NCBI RefSeq assembly: GCF_025854335.1
Contig: NZ_CP107716.1
Location: 2,969,001 to 3,033,000, forward strand
DNA: 64,000 nucleotides
From: Pelagibacterium flavum
GTDB lineage: Bacteria; Pseudomonadota; Alphaproteobacteria; Rhizobiales; Devosiaceae
Reading direction: 5' to 3'
A program made the translations under genes and the position numbers. Of this stretch, positions 52,953 to 62,149 are shown in pieces. Below the pieces are notes generated by a model, which made no database searches, was not told the origin of the DNA, and saw only the letters and a program-made list of their open reading frames with translations. Within the stretch, counting starts at the first letter, position 1. Each line of letters begins with the position of its first letter.

Positions 52953-53209
52953 GGTCCTGCTCCTTTGGGTTTGTTGCGGCGGTGTTGCGCCTCCATGACC
53001 GCGACTATGAGACAAGCGGGCTGAACCGACCTCGAAGGGTACGTTTATCTGGCGTTAATGTTGATCCGGACGCCAAAGCCCTGTCACTTTGGAACCTGCG
53101 CAGCGCGTTGCTTGTTGTTCAAAGTGAGGGGCCGGGCCATTGCCGGGACGCTCCTGGACTTTATTCGTTTTCCCAATTCGCTCCGAGAACGGGGCCAAAA
53201 GGATTTGCC

Positions 53210-54397
53210 ATGGACGACACCGAAACTTCCGCCCCCAAAAGAAATCCGCTCGTGATCGGACTTGCCGCTGCCGCCGTGCTTGGCTGGGCGGCCTTCGTGA
53301 TCTTGTGGTTTGCCTCTTCCACATCCACCGGAGGCCTGCGCAATGAGATCAATGCACTGACCTCCGAGCGCGACCAATTGGCAACCGATGTGCGCACCAT
53401 GGAGGAATCGGGGACCACACTTGAGGATCTTGAGGCCGAAATCGCCAGCCTGACCCAAGAGCGCAACAGGTTGACGGAAGAACGCGAGAGCATTGTCGCC
53501 GAACGCGACGAGGCGCAAGCCGCGCTCGAGGGTGCCAACGCCGAGCTGCAAACCGTCACCGATGCACTGGCCGAGCGCGAGGGCCGGATAGAGGAATTGC
53601 AGTCCAATCTGGCCGAGGCGGAAAGCTCGTTCTCGGAGGTCCAGGACCGGATTGCCCAGAGCACGGCCGAGTTGGCCGATGTGGGCAGCCGCCTGCAGAC
53701 CGCCCGCAGCGAAGAAGCCGAGTTGCGCGAAACCGCGGCTCAGTTGACCCAGGAAGCCGCCCAGGCGACGCGCACTTCGGCGGAAATGGAGAGCGAAGTG
53801 CAGGCCGCGCGCGAAGCGCAGGCAGAAGTTCAGAACCAACTGGCGCAATTGCGAGCCAGCCAGGCGCAATTCGAGGAGCAGCGGGAAAGTCTGGAAACGA
53901 CCGTCGCAGATCTCGAGGGACAGCAGACGGAACTGGAAAGCCAGATCGCCGACGCGCAAGCGCAGCGCGACGAGGTGCAGGCCCAGCTTGAAACGCTTAC
54001 CGCCACCCTTTCGGATCGGACCGACGAACTGGCGGCGATCGAATCCGAAGTCGCAGCCCTTCAGGACGAAGCGGACGCGGCGGCTCAGGCTGCAATCAGC
54101 GGAATCGTGCCCGGGCGGTTTGTGGCGCAGGGCGCAGGCACGAACGGCCTGACTTTCCTGTTCGGCGATGACGGCTCGTTCGCGGCCTGGGAGAGCGTGG
54201 TGCTCGAAGCTGAATCGGCCGAACCCGATGTCAGCGGCACATATGCTGCGGGCGAGGGATCACTGACCATCGAGGAAATCGACGGCGACAGCTCCGTGCC
54301 CACACCCATCGCGTGCGAGATCGTGGCCGGTGACAGCGGGCTGACCATAGAGGGAGACTGCGTGCTCTCGGGTCTGACGTTGCGGCAGGTGCGGTAG
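53210..54397 (+). CDS. Membrane-anchored coiled-coil protein of the curli-like locus
   Basis: A 395-aa protein from the ATG at 53210 (AAAAGG upstream). One helix (PLVIGLAAAAVLGWAAFVILWFA) is followed by about 260 residues of Glu/Gln/Ala-rich coiled coil (40-300) and a C-terminal small beta domain (about 305-395) with FLFGDDGSFAAWES, VSGTYAAGEGSLTIEE and two Cys (IACEIV, GDCVL). Probably periplasmic, with the coil spanning towards the wall or outer membrane. No family recognised. It lies between curli-type genes, but the link is only positional. Confidence 0.7.
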   Translation: MDDTETSAPKRNPLVIGLAAAAVLGWAAFVILWFASSTSTGGLRNEINALTSERDQLATDVRTMEESGTTLEDLEAEIASLTQERNRLTEERESIVAERDEAQAALEGANAELQTVTDALAEREGRIEELQSNLAEAESSFSEVQDRIAQSTAELADVGSRLQTARSEEAELRETAAQLTQEAAQATRTSAEMESEVQAAREAQAEVQNQLAQLRASQAQFEEQRESLETTVADLEGQQTELESQIADAQAQRDEVQAQLETLTATLSDRTDELAAIESEVAALQDEADAAAQAAISGIVPGRFVAQGAGTNGLTFLFGDDGSFAAWESVVLEAESAEPDVSGTYAAGEGSLTIEEIDGDSSVPTPIACEIVAGDSGLTIEGDCVLSGLTLRQVR

Positions 54398-54420
54398 CAC
54401 CTGGGGCATGCAAAGAAAAA

Positions 54421-54447
54421 GGGGCTCCGATTTCGGAGCCCTTATTT
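54421..54447 (+). terminator. Terminator after the coiled-coil gene
   Basis: GGGCTCCGA and TCGGAGCCC arms, then TTATTTTG; placed between convergent genes. Confidence 0.85.
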
Positions 54448-54449
54448 TG

Positions 54450-54860
54450 TCACGCCCAGCCGCCCTTCGGAACGAGGCAGGTGTGGGTTACGCCGTCCAC
54501 TTCGACAGTCAACGAGATGTCGTATGCCGGGGCGTTGCCGACCGACACGCGGCCAAGGCTGACGGGACCGGCGGCGTGCGCTGCAAAGCCGCCGCCCTGA
54601 TTGATTGTCGAGCTGTTGGCGCCGCCCACGGTCTTGACCGAAAGACGGTAGGTGCCGTTTGCGGGGCCTTGTGCATTGTAGATGGCTTCAAGTGCCAAGC
54701 CGTTGCCAGTGTCGGTCGACACCACTTCGCACGGTACCGGGCGGGTTGAGCCTGCTACATCGTCGGTCGAGCGGGCGTAGCTGGCAGTACCAACGGCTAC
54801 GAGCGCGACGACGGTGCCGAGGAGGGAAAGCGAATAGGCCTTGCGGCGATCGATGGTCAT
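54450..54860 (-). CDS. CsgH-like periplasmic curli assembly inhibitor
   Basis: A 136-aa exported protein (AAGGAAGG before the ATG). The mature domain fits CsgH, the alphaproteobacterial functional analogue of CsgC: VPCEVVSTDTGNGLALEAIY, GTYRLSVKT, NQGGGFA, LGRVSVG, and a final THTCLVPKGG. The two cysteines flank the beta sandwich. It should keep curlin subunits unfolded in the periplasm. It lies 84 bp downstream of the second curlin-like gene on the same strand. Confidence 0.8.
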   Translation of the reverse strand: MTIDRRKAYSLSLLGTVVALVAVGTASYARSTDDVAGSTRPVPCEVVSTDTGNGLALEAIYNAQGPANGTYRLSVKTVGGANSSTINQGGGFAAHAAGPVSLGRVSVGNAPAYDISLTVEVDGVTHTCLVPKGGWA

Positions 54861-54944
54861 CGGATGCGTCCTTCCTTGATGCCGGGTGGGCCCTGTTTTT
54901 CGCCCTACCCGGCCTGAGACATGAGGTGAGCCATTCGTGGCCGA

Positions 54945-55379
54945 TCAGGGGCAAACCTGAACGAAGGCGGCGACATTGCCCGACCCGTTCTGATCCACCG
55001 AAGCGGTGCAGCCATCGCCAACCTGAACACCCGCGGCGACGTTGCCGTTGCCGTCCTGAGTGAGAACGGAGGTGTGGTTGGCGCCGAACTGGCCAACACC
55101 GGCCTCATTGAAATTGCCATTCTGCCAGGTTTCCGACTCGTTGTTCCAGCCGGTCTGGCCGCTGGCGGAAACATTGCCGTGGCCCGATTGATGATGGGTG
55201 CTCGAATTCCACCAGCCGTCCTGGAAGACGCCAATGGTGTTGCCGGTGCCCGACTGGGTGCCGCCAGCCGAATGACCCCAGCCGAACTGGTTGATGTAGA
55301 TACCGTTGGCCATGGCGGGAACGCTCACGGCACCGAAGCTGGCAGCGAGGGTAGCTGCGATGATGATCTTTTTAAACAT
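54945..55379 (-). CDS. Curlin-like protein (CsgA type)
   Basis: A 144-aa exported protein (signal peptide MFKKIIIAATLAASFGAVS...). About five repeats of the curlin pattern are visible: INQFGWGHSAG, TQSGTGNTIGVFQDGWWN, HQSGHGNVSASGQTGWNN, VGQFGANHTSVLTQDGNGN and VDQNGSGNVAAFVQ. Two Cys near the end (GDGCTA, QVCP) are unusual for curlin. First gene of a two-gene unit with the CsgH-like gene. Confidence 0.82.
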   Translation of the reverse strand: MFKKIIIAATLAASFGAVSVPAMANGIYINQFGWGHSAGGTQSGTGNTIGVFQDGWWNSSTHHQSGHGNVSASGQTGWNNESETWQNGNFNEAGVGQFGANHTSVLTQDGNGNVAAGVQVGDGCTASVDQNGSGNVAAFVQVCP

Positions 55380-55543
55380 TGTTCCGTCTCCTGGTTGGGT
55401 TGGGCGGGTGTTGCGTACCGCCGGTTGCCTCTTGCAGGATCAGGTTTAGACAAGGTGGCCGGAACGGGCCCTGAACTCGATATTCAGAAAGCGTTCATCA
55501 CGATTTTTTTCCGCCGGAACCGTCTGACAGCGAGCGGCGGCCC

Positions 55544-55993
55544 TTATTCGGCCGGCTCCCAATCGACCCAGTCGATGATGTGGCTTTCCCAATCGGAGGT
55601 GTCGGCGTCAGCCTCGGCGATGGTGCGGCCGCGTACCGAGATGCCGGCGGCGTGAACCGTTTCGGGATCGCCCGAAACCAGCGGGTGCCACCAGGCCAAC
55701 CCCCTGCCCTCGGCGATGCGGCGATAGGCGCAGCTTTTGGGAATCCAGGCGATCTCGCGGACCTTTTCAGGGGTAAGCTTGATGCAGTCGGGGACCTTGG
55801 CCTGACGGTTGGGATAGTCCGAACAGCCGCAGGTTTCGCCGTCGAGCAGCTTGCAGCGCACATTGGCGGGAAAAATCTGGCCGCTGTCCTCGTCCTCGAG
55901 TTTGAGCAGGCAGCATTTTCCGCAACCATCGCACAGCGCCTCCCACTCTTCGGTGGTCATTTCTTCAAGCGGCTTTTCATCCCAGAATGCCAT
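55544..55993 (-). CDS. YcgN-family (UPF0260) cysteine-cluster protein
   Basis: A 149-aa protein from the ATG at 55993. The strictly conserved start [36 protein letters not shown] is split here over the Cys cluster CDGCGKCC, with further Cys in CGCSDYPNR and VPDC. Probably binds an Fe-S cluster or zinc. Cytoplasmic, function unknown. Divergent from PBP1a. Confidence 0.92.
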   Translation of the reverse strand: MAFWDEKPLEEMTTEEWEALCDGCGKCCLLKLEDEDSGQIFPANVRCKLLDGETCGCSDYPNRQAKVPDCIKLTPEKVREIAWIPKSCAYRRIAEGRGLAWWHPLVSGDPETVHAAGISVRGRTIAEADADTSDWESHIIDWVDWEPAE

Positions 55994-56119
55994 TGGCGGC
56001 ACCAACTCCACACTTTTAACCCCGTTGGCAAAACCACATAAAATTGTGATGACCGGTGGGAGCTTAACGCCATACAATAGCATTTGTTCGGGACCGAGCG
56101 CACCCGGACGGGCAATCAA

Positions 56120-58309
56120 ATGAACCCGAGCAGTAAAAGGCCCAAGGTGCAGGACCCGTTTTACACAAAGCAGAAACGCGCCAAAGGCAAGAACCGGCTG
56201 CTCGAGGCCGACGCCTGGCTGGATTCGTTTCTCTATGACGGGATGCGTTCGACAGGAAGAGTCTATACCAGAATTCAGGATTTCTTCTCGCTTTTTTCCG
56301 TGCGCGGACTGCGGCGAATTTTCGTCGAGCTGGCGTCGGACGCCTTGAGCTTTGGCGCCATGGGCTCTGTGCTGATGGTGGCGCTGGCGCTTTCGGCCAT
56401 GGACGCGACGGCATCGGGCGAGTTCAACCGGGCCGAGGACTATTCGGTGATCTTCCTTGACCGGTACGGCAACGAAATCGGGCGGCGCGGCATCAGGGCC
56501 GATGATTCGGTGGCGCTGACCGAAATTCCGGACTTTCTGATCAAGGCGACGCTGGCCACCGAGGACAGGCGGTTCTACGAGCATTTCGGCATCGACGTCT
56601 GGGGCACGATCCGGGCACTGCTTTCCAATGCCGAAGGGGATTCGAGCCTGCAGGGCGGTTCCTCGATCACCCAGCAACTGGCCAAGAACCTGTTTCTTTC
56701 CAATGAACGCACGCTGGAGCGCAAGATCAAGGAGTTGTTCCTCGCCTTCTGGCTGGAAGCCAATTACTCCAAGGACGAAATCTTAAAGCTCTATCTGGAC
56801 CGGGCCTATATGGGCGGCGGCAATTTCGGGGTGGTCGCGGCGGCGGAATATTATTTCGGCAAGCCCGTGCAGGACATCGATCTGGCGGAAGCCGCGATGC
56901 TGGCAGGCCTCTACAAGGCCCCCACCCGGTTTGCACCGCATGTGGACATCGCGGCGGCACGGGGGCGGGCCAATGTCGTGCTCTCCAACATGGTCAATGG
57001 GGGCTATCTGACCGAGGGCCAGGTGACGGCGGCACGGCGGCGGCCGGCCGAACCGATCGACCGCTCGGCCGAGGCCAATTCGCCCAACTATTTCCTGGAC
57101 TGGGCGTTTCTGGAAACCAAGCGGCTGGTGGGTGACAGTACCGAGGTCGGGTTCGTGGTGCGGACAACCATAGACCCCGATCTGCAGGTTCATGCCGAAG
57201 ACGCCATCATTTCGGTGCTGCGCGAACAGGGCACCGCCTACAATGTGAGCCAGGGCGCGATGGTGGTCATGGAACACAATGGCGCGGTGCGCGCCATGGT
57301 GGGCGGAACCGATTACGGACAGAGCCAGTTCAACCGGGCCGTCGCGCCCAACCGCCAGCCAGGCTCGGCGTTCAAACCTTTCGTTTATGCGACGGCGTTC
57401 GAGATGCTGGGGCTGACGCCACGCAGCCCGATCACCGATGCGCCGATCTGTATCGGCAATTGGTGCCCGCAGAATTACGGGCGTTCGTTTCGGGGCGGCA
57501 CGACGATCCGCTCGGCGATGGCGGCTTCGATCAACAGCGTTCCGGTCCGGCTTTCGACCCAGACCGGGCGCGAGCCGATTGCCGAGATGGCGCATCGTCT
57601 CGGTATCCGCAACGAATTTCCGGTGACACGTTCGCTGGCGTTGGGGGTGGCCTCGGTCAGCGCGCTCGACATGGCTTCGGCCTATGCGGTTTTTGCCAAT
57701 GGCGGCTACCGGGCGACCGGTTTCGGGGTGACGCGCATTACGACATTGCGCGGCGAGGTGGTCTATGAGGCCAATCCCGACGAGAACCGCGTGCGACTCC
57801 TGGACGAGCAGATCGTGCTGTCGATGAACGACATCCTCAATGCGGTCAATTATGGCGGCACGGGCGGACGGGCGGTCGTCGAGGGTGTGCCGAGCGCTGG
57901 CAAGACCGGGACGACGAGTTCGTACCGCGACGCGTGGTATGTGGGCTATACGGGCAATTACGTCGCCTCGGTCTGGTATGGAAACGACAATTACACGGCC
58001 ATGAACAATCTGACCGGCGGCAGCCTGCCGGCCATGAGCTGGCAGAAATTCATGACCTACGCGCATACCAATATCGAGGTGAAGCCGGTCTTTGGCGTGG
58101 ACATGGAGCCGCGCCCCTTCATCATCGCAGATGCCGAAGGCGGCGAGGACGGCGAGCAGGCGCCGCAACGCGCGCCAACGCTGGCCCCGGCGGCGGCGAT
58201 CAAGCTGCTTGATCTGTCGGAGAAAATGCGCCAGTCCCTTGCCGAGGGTGGGAGTGGAACCATCGACCAGGCGGCTGCTCCGGTTGCCGGCGCAAACGAA
58301 AGTCTATGA
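56120..58309 (+). CDS. Class A penicillin-binding protein (PBP1a type)
   Basis: A 729-aa bifunctional peptidoglycan synthase. A cytoplasmic basic tail of about 75 residues precedes one membrane helix ([18 protein letters not shown]). The GT51 glycosyltransferase has [14 protein letters not shown] and [15 protein letters not shown]. The transpeptidase has SxxK in PGSAFKPF, SxN in SINS and KTGT in AGKTGTTS. Active sites are complete. The DUF1214-like gene follows within 5 nt, so it may be co-expressed. Confidence 0.93.
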   Translation: MNPSSKRPKVQDPFYTKQKRAKGKNRLLEADAWLDSFLYDGMRSTGRVYTRIQDFFSLFSVRGLRRIFVELASDALSFGAMGSVLMVALALSAMDATASGEFNRAEDYSVIFLDRYGNEIGRRGIRADDSVALTEIPDFLIKATLATEDRRFYEHFGIDVWGTIRALLSNAEGDSSLQGGSSITQQLAKNLFLSNERTLERKIKELFLAFWLEANYSKDEILKLYLDRAYMGGGNFGVVAAAEYYFGKPVQDIDLAEAAMLAGLYKAPTRFAPHVDIAAARGRANVVLSNMVNGGYLTEGQVTAARRRPAEPIDRSAEANSPNYFLDWAFLETKRLVGDSTEVGFVVRTTIDPDLQVHAEDAIISVLREQGTAYNVSQGAMVVMEHNGAVRAMVGGTDYGQSQFNRAVAPNRQPGSAFKPFVYATAFEMLGLTPRSPITDAPICIGNWCPQNYGRSFRGGTTIRSAMAASINSVPVRLSTQTGREPIAEMAHRLGIRNEFPVTRSLALGVASVSALDMASAYAVFANGGYRATGFGVTRITTLRGEVVYEANPDENRVRLLDEQIVLSMNDILNAVNYGGTGGRAVVEGVPSAGKTGTTSSYRDAWYVGYTGNYVASVWYGNDNYTAMNNLTGGSLPAMSWQKFMTYAHTNIEVKPVFGVDMEPRPFIIADAEGGEDGEQAPQRAPTLAPAAAIKLLDLSEKMRQSLAEGGSGTIDQAAAPVAGANESL

Positions 58310-58313
58310 CGTC

Positions 58314-58889
58314 TTGGGACTGATTTTCCGACTGTTGGTTGGCCTTGCGGTCGCCCTCTCGGTGGGGTTCGGCGCAAGCTATTATGCGCTGACCGATGGA
58401 AGGCTGTTTGCGGCGGTCCGGGTGGGCTCATGGGCCGCATGGCCCGATATCGGGCAGCCGACACCGAATCCCTACAGCCGGGCCTATCTGGCCCGCAACG
58501 GGCACCTCCAGCTTGGCTATGCCGAGGGGCTGCAATTTACGGCAGCCACCGACGATGCAGGCGATCCGCTGGACGCGCGGTGCCAGTACCGGGTGACTGG
58601 CAAGGTGCCGGGCGCGAGCTTCTGGACATTGGTGGCAACCGACCTGACGGGCGCAAACATCGCCGCTTCGCGCGAGCTTCCCGCGCTGCACAGCGAACGG
58701 GTCGCGCGATGGGACGATGGCGGGCTCAATGCGAGCATCGGCGCCAGCATGGGACCGGGCAACTGGCTGGAAATCGAAGGGACCGGTTCGTTCACCCTCG
58801 CCCTGACCCTTTACGATGCCGTGGTTTTTTCAGGCGCCAACACCACAATCGAGGCCATGCCGGCAATCGAGAAGGTGGCTTGTCAATGA
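58314..58889 (+). CDS. DUF1214-like exported/membrane protein
   Basis: A 191-aa protein; the TTG at 58314, right after the PBP stop, is the most upstream reasonable start, but it is uncertain. A membrane helix (RLLVGLAVALSVGFGASYY) precedes the domain with LFAAVRVGSWAAWPDIGQPTPNPYSRAYLARNGHLQ kept as the family core. It overlaps the next gene by ATGA. The DUF1214/DUF1254 pair is common in Hyphomicrobiales envelopes; the function is unknown. Confidence 0.75.
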   Translation: MGLIFRLLVGLAVALSVGFGASYYALTDGRLFAAVRVGSWAAWPDIGQPTPNPYSRAYLARNGHLQLGYAEGLQFTAATDDAGDPLDARCQYRVTGKVPGASFWTLVATDLTGANIAASRELPALHSERVARWDDGGLNASIGASMGPGNWLEIEGTGSFTLALTLYDAVVFSGANTTIEAMPAIEKVACQ

Positions 58890-59431
58890 GCCGGCTGCTG
58901 TTCTGGATATTGGGCGGGGTGGTGCTGGGCGGACTGATCCATCTGGTTGTCATTCTCACCCTGCCCGGCGCGGCAGTGCGCGACGTGTGGCATCGGCTGG
59001 AGGACAGCGCGCCGCTCGAAACCCTGGTCGTGTTCGACGATCTGGCCCCGGGCCAAGCCAATCCGTTGGGACTGGACCCCGAACTGCTCTATGGCGTGTG
59101 CCGCCTGGAACTGGGCGACGGGCCGGGTATCGTCAACGGGGAGTTGCCGCTGGCGTTCTGGTCGGTCGCGGTGTTCAACAATGACGGGCATGTGATCTAT
59201 TCCACGACCAACCGTTCGGGATCGGGGGATCTGCTGGATATGGGCCTTTTCAACCCCGCCCAGACCCGGCTTCTGGCCGAGCAGCGTTTCGAGATCGACG
59301 AGGGACTGTTGATCGTTGAGGCACAAGGCAACGACGTTGCTGTCGTGGTGCGGCTGGCTCCGCCGCATCCGGCCATGCGGGAGCGCTATCGCGAGGCGCT
59401 GTCGCAGCTGAGCTGCTCGACTATCCGGTAG
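58886..59431 (+). CDS. DUF1254-like membrane protein
   Basis: A 181-aa protein with an N-terminal membrane helix (LLFWILGGVVLGGLIHLVVILTL shortened here to its core) and a beta-rich periplasmic domain: LDPELLYGVCRLELGDGPG, AFWSVAVFNNDGHVIYSTTNR. Starts within the stop of the DUF1214-like gene. Probably acts with that protein in the periplasm. Confidence 0.8.
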   Translation: MSRLLFWILGGVVLGGLIHLVVILTLPGAAVRDVWHRLEDSAPLETLVVFDDLAPGQANPLGLDPELLYGVCRLELGDGPGIVNGELPLAFWSVAVFNNDGHVIYSTTNRSGSGDLLDMGLFNPAQTRLLAEQRFEIDEGLLIVEAQGNDVAVVVRLAPPHPAMRERYREALSQLSCSTIR

Positions 59432-59433
59432 GC

Positions 59434-60246
59434 CTACTTTCGTACCAGCGGTTCAGGCGTGAACGGCGCCGTCGCGTAACGCGAGGCGATGGCCGTGTCC
59501 TTGAAGATCAATCCGTCCCCGCCGGAAAGGCAGAAATCGCCCGCCTGGGCCCGAGCCACGTAAGGTTGCATCCGCGCAAGCTGGGCGTCCACGACGCGAC
59601 CTTCTTCATGCGGCGTTTCGACGAGAAGACGCTCAAGCGCGACAGAATAGGACTGATAGCGGTAGGTGAGCGCCCGGGTAAACCAGCCGATCGTCTGGTC
59701 GTTTTCCCATTTGCGGGCCGCGACCTGCGCCGCCGCGTCGGGGGCGGCGAGTGTCACGTTGGAAACAGCTATGGCGCGCTGGCGGTCCACTTCGATGACG
59801 CGGCAGATGGCGGCGAAGGTTGTGGGAATGGTTGCGATGTCGATGGCGATATCATCTGCCACCTTGCGGTATCGGACCCGAGAAGACTGGTACTGCGTGC
59901 TGCGCAGGGTCGAATAATAGCGATCCGCGATAAACCGGGTATCGAGATTGGCTGCAATGCGGGTGCGCTGAAGTTCGACGGCTGTGTCGTAGAACCAGTC
60001 ATGAGCGTGCGGCGCGATGAGGAAACGCCAGACACGGTCATGCATCTCGCGTTCCTGATCGGTCTGATTGAAGGCCGAAACGGGCTCGCCATCGGCTGCA
60101 GCGCGCGCATTTCCCAGGGTCGGCATGATACGATCATGGAGCACGCCGGGCGCTGCGCGGCCGAAATCACCCGTTGGCCGGGCGCAGCCGGACAGCAACA
60201 AACACGCTACGGCTGCACATGCGCCGCCAAGCAACCAGTCCTTCAA
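59434..60246 (-). CDS. Lipoprotein of unknown function
   Basis: A 270-aa protein with a lipobox LLSGC at residues 17-21, so it is lipid-anchored. The rest is mostly helical and soluble, with conserved-looking stretches EREMHDRVWRFLIAPHAHDWFYD, YYSTLRSTQYQSSRVRY and WFTRALTYRYQSYSVALE. No family recognised. Convergent with the DUF1254-like gene (2 nt apart). Confidence 0.75.
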   Translation of the reverse strand: MKDWLLGGACAAVACLLLSGCARPTGDFGRAAPGVLHDRIMPTLGNARAAADGEPVSAFNQTDQEREMHDRVWRFLIAPHAHDWFYDTAVELQRTRIAANLDTRFIADRYYSTLRSTQYQSSRVRYRKVADDIAIDIATIPTTFAAICRVIEVDRQRAIAVSNVTLAAPDAAAQVAARKWENDQTIGWFTRALTYRYQSYSVALERLLVETPHEEGRVVDAQLARMQPYVARAQAGDFCLSGGDGLIFKDTAIASRYATAPFTPEPLVRK

Positions 60247-60586
60247 AATCTTCAGCCCTTGCGGGTCCGCCTGATCTTTGGCCCCGGTGCGGGCTTATGC
60301 CCTCCGGCCCCGCGCTCATAGCGAACCCCTGTGAACAATATGACCTGCGCGCCCGGTCCGCCGGCTTTTGCCGGTGCAGAGCGGGCATCCTTGGGGCTGA
60401 ATTTTACCAGCATACCCATAATTGGCCTCGTGGTGCGTCCGGTCCTCCGCTTACCCCAGCCGGCACCATGCCGTCCCGGATCCGAACATTACGCATTAAG
60501 ACTTCGTCAAGGTTAACAGTCCGCTAACGAATCTCAGTCAATAGTGAGCAACAAGCAAGAGTGGACCGGGGGATCGAGTCGACCAA
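60247..60586. other. Divergent spacer between lipoprotein and DUF2336 genes
   Basis: 340 bp. It holds a near-consensus CtrA site (60513-60528) close to the DUF2336 gene; nothing else was recognised. Confidence 0.55.
60513..60528. promoter_or_regulatory. Near-consensus CtrA box
   Basis: TTAA, CAGTCCG, then CTAAC: one mismatch to TTAA-N7-TTAAC, 59 bp before the DUF2336 gene. Confidence 0.45.
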
Positions 60587-61738
60587 ATGATCGGCTTTCA
60601 GCCATACGAAACGTTTCAGCTGCTGATTGAAACCGGCGGCGTCGAGCGGGCCAACACACTTCTGGTGGCCGCATGCGATGCCTATGCGCGACGCAGCAAG
60701 CCTTTGGCCGCCGAGGCCGAGCAGTTCGAGGCGTTGGCCCGACGCCTGTTTCCCACAGCCGCACCTACGGCCCGAGCCAAGGCGGCGGGTATTCTGGCGA
60801 GCGCGCAGCACCTGACACCCCAGCTCGAAATCCTGGTCTATGACCATCTGGGCACCGGTCTGATCGCCCATCTCGAACGCGCGCAATCGCTTTCAGACGA
60901 TTTGCTGGAGCGGCTGATCGACAAGGGCAACACGGACGTGATCGCGGCCATCGCCCGGCGCCCTGCCCTGTCCAATGCCATCCTGGCCCGGCTGTTTCCG
61001 ATCAACAGCCGCAAGGTCTATCGCGCGCTGGCTGCCAACACATCCATTGCGCCCCGTGGCGCCTACCTCAACGCGCTGACCCGTTCCGCCGAGATGGACC
61101 ACGAAGTCGCCGCGATCCTTGCCGGGCGCGAGGATTTCGACGCGGCGCTTCTGACCGGCGTATTCTTCGATCTGCCCGAGGAGGGCCGGATCAACGTGTT
61201 GCGCGCCTATGCCCGCCGCAATCTGCCGCAAGCGCCCATGATGCGGACATTCGAGCAGATTTCGGTGGCCACCAACGAATTTACCGGGGCGCTCATGAAG
61301 CTGTTCTCGGAAAACCGCCGGCCAAAGATCACGCGCCTTCTCAGCCAGATCACCGGGCTCGATGAAATGCGTTGCGCCGAAATCGCCCACGACACGAGCG
61401 GCGCAGCGCTGTTCGTGGTGCTGCGGGCCTTCGGGTGCACGTCCTATGACGGGCTCAAAGTGCTCATTCATGCGACCAGCCACGATGCCGACCGATCCAA
61501 GACACTCGCGAGCTTTGCGCGGATGTTCGATGAAATCAGCGTCCCAGCCATGGTCTATGTGATGAGCGCCTGGCGGGGCGATGTCCGGCCCGCCGAACTC
61601 ACCCGGCCCGAGTATGCGCGTTTCGTCGAGCCCAGCCGGCGGACACCCGAAGCCAATCCGGCGTCGAGAACCGGGACCGTGGGCGATCAGGCCATCGAGG
61701 CTCTCGACCGGATGAAATCCGCGCGCAAGGCGGGCTAG
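60587..61738 (+). CDS. DUF2336-family helical repeat protein
   Basis: A 383-aa cytoplasmic protein made of HEAT-like helices (LSDDLLERLIDKGNTDVIAAIARRP and NSRKVYRALAANTSIAPRGAYLNAL are typical of DUF2336). Function unknown in most bacteria; alphaproteobacterial members are often found near cell-cycle genes. A near-CtrA box precedes it, and a DivJ/PleC-like kinase lies 1.4 kb downstream on the other strand. Confidence 0.8.
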   Translation: MIGFQPYETFQLLIETGGVERANTLLVAACDAYARRSKPLAAEAEQFEALARRLFPTAAPTARAKAAGILASAQHLTPQLEILVYDHLGTGLIAHLERAQSLSDDLLERLIDKGNTDVIAAIARRPALSNAILARLFPINSRKVYRALAANTSIAPRGAYLNALTRSAEMDHEVAAILAGREDFDAALLTGVFFDLPEEGRINVLRAYARRNLPQAPMMRTFEQISVATNEFTGALMKLFSENRRPKITRLLSQITGLDEMRCAEIAHDTSGAALFVVLRAFGCTSYDGLKVLIHATSHDADRSKTLASFARMFDEISVPAMVYVMSAWRGDVRPAELTRPEYARFVEPSRRTPEANPASRTGTVGDQAIEALDRMKSARKAG

Positions 61739-61802
61739 GAACAATCGGCAACCCTGTTGGGGCATCAATGACTGAATGTCGATTTAGTCCTAAGGTCTGG
61801 CC

Positions 61803-62138
61803 CTAGATCAGATCGAGCCCAAGGTCATCGGTGCGACAATCGACAGAGAGGACCCAGAGGTCCTGATCGAACTCGATTTCTCGCGCAATGCGATCCCTGA
61901 CGGTCTGCGGGTCGGTGCGCTCGAAACGCTTCTGGAACACACGGTCGTCAGGAGGCGTGTCCATCAAGGCGCCGGGGGCCGGGGTAAAGAGCGAGACCGT
62001 ACCGTCCAGGTGGTCGACTTCGATCCAGATCTGGCCGGCAATCGAATCGCCACGCCGCGAAACGACGCAGAAATTGCCCATATTGTTGTGGCGGCGCACG
62101 AAAGCGGCGCACCAGATGTCCGACCGAAGCTGCTGCAT
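61803..62138 (-). CDS. DUF1491-family protein
   Basis: A 111-aa small cytoplasmic protein with LRSDIWCAAFVRRHNNMG, VSRRGDSIAGQIWIEV, DGTVSLFTPAP and EFDQDLWVLSVD, fitting DUF1491. Function unknown. It lies 11 nt downstream of the peptidoglycan-binding gene and is probably in one operon with it and the histidine kinase. Confidence 0.85.
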   Translation of the reverse strand: MQQLRSDIWCAAFVRRHNNMGNFCVVSRRGDSIAGQIWIEVDHLDGTVSLFTPAPGALMDTPPDDRVFQKRFERTDPQTVRDRIAREIEFDQDLWVLSVDCRTDDLGLDLI

Positions 62139-62149
62139 GAAGGCCAGCG

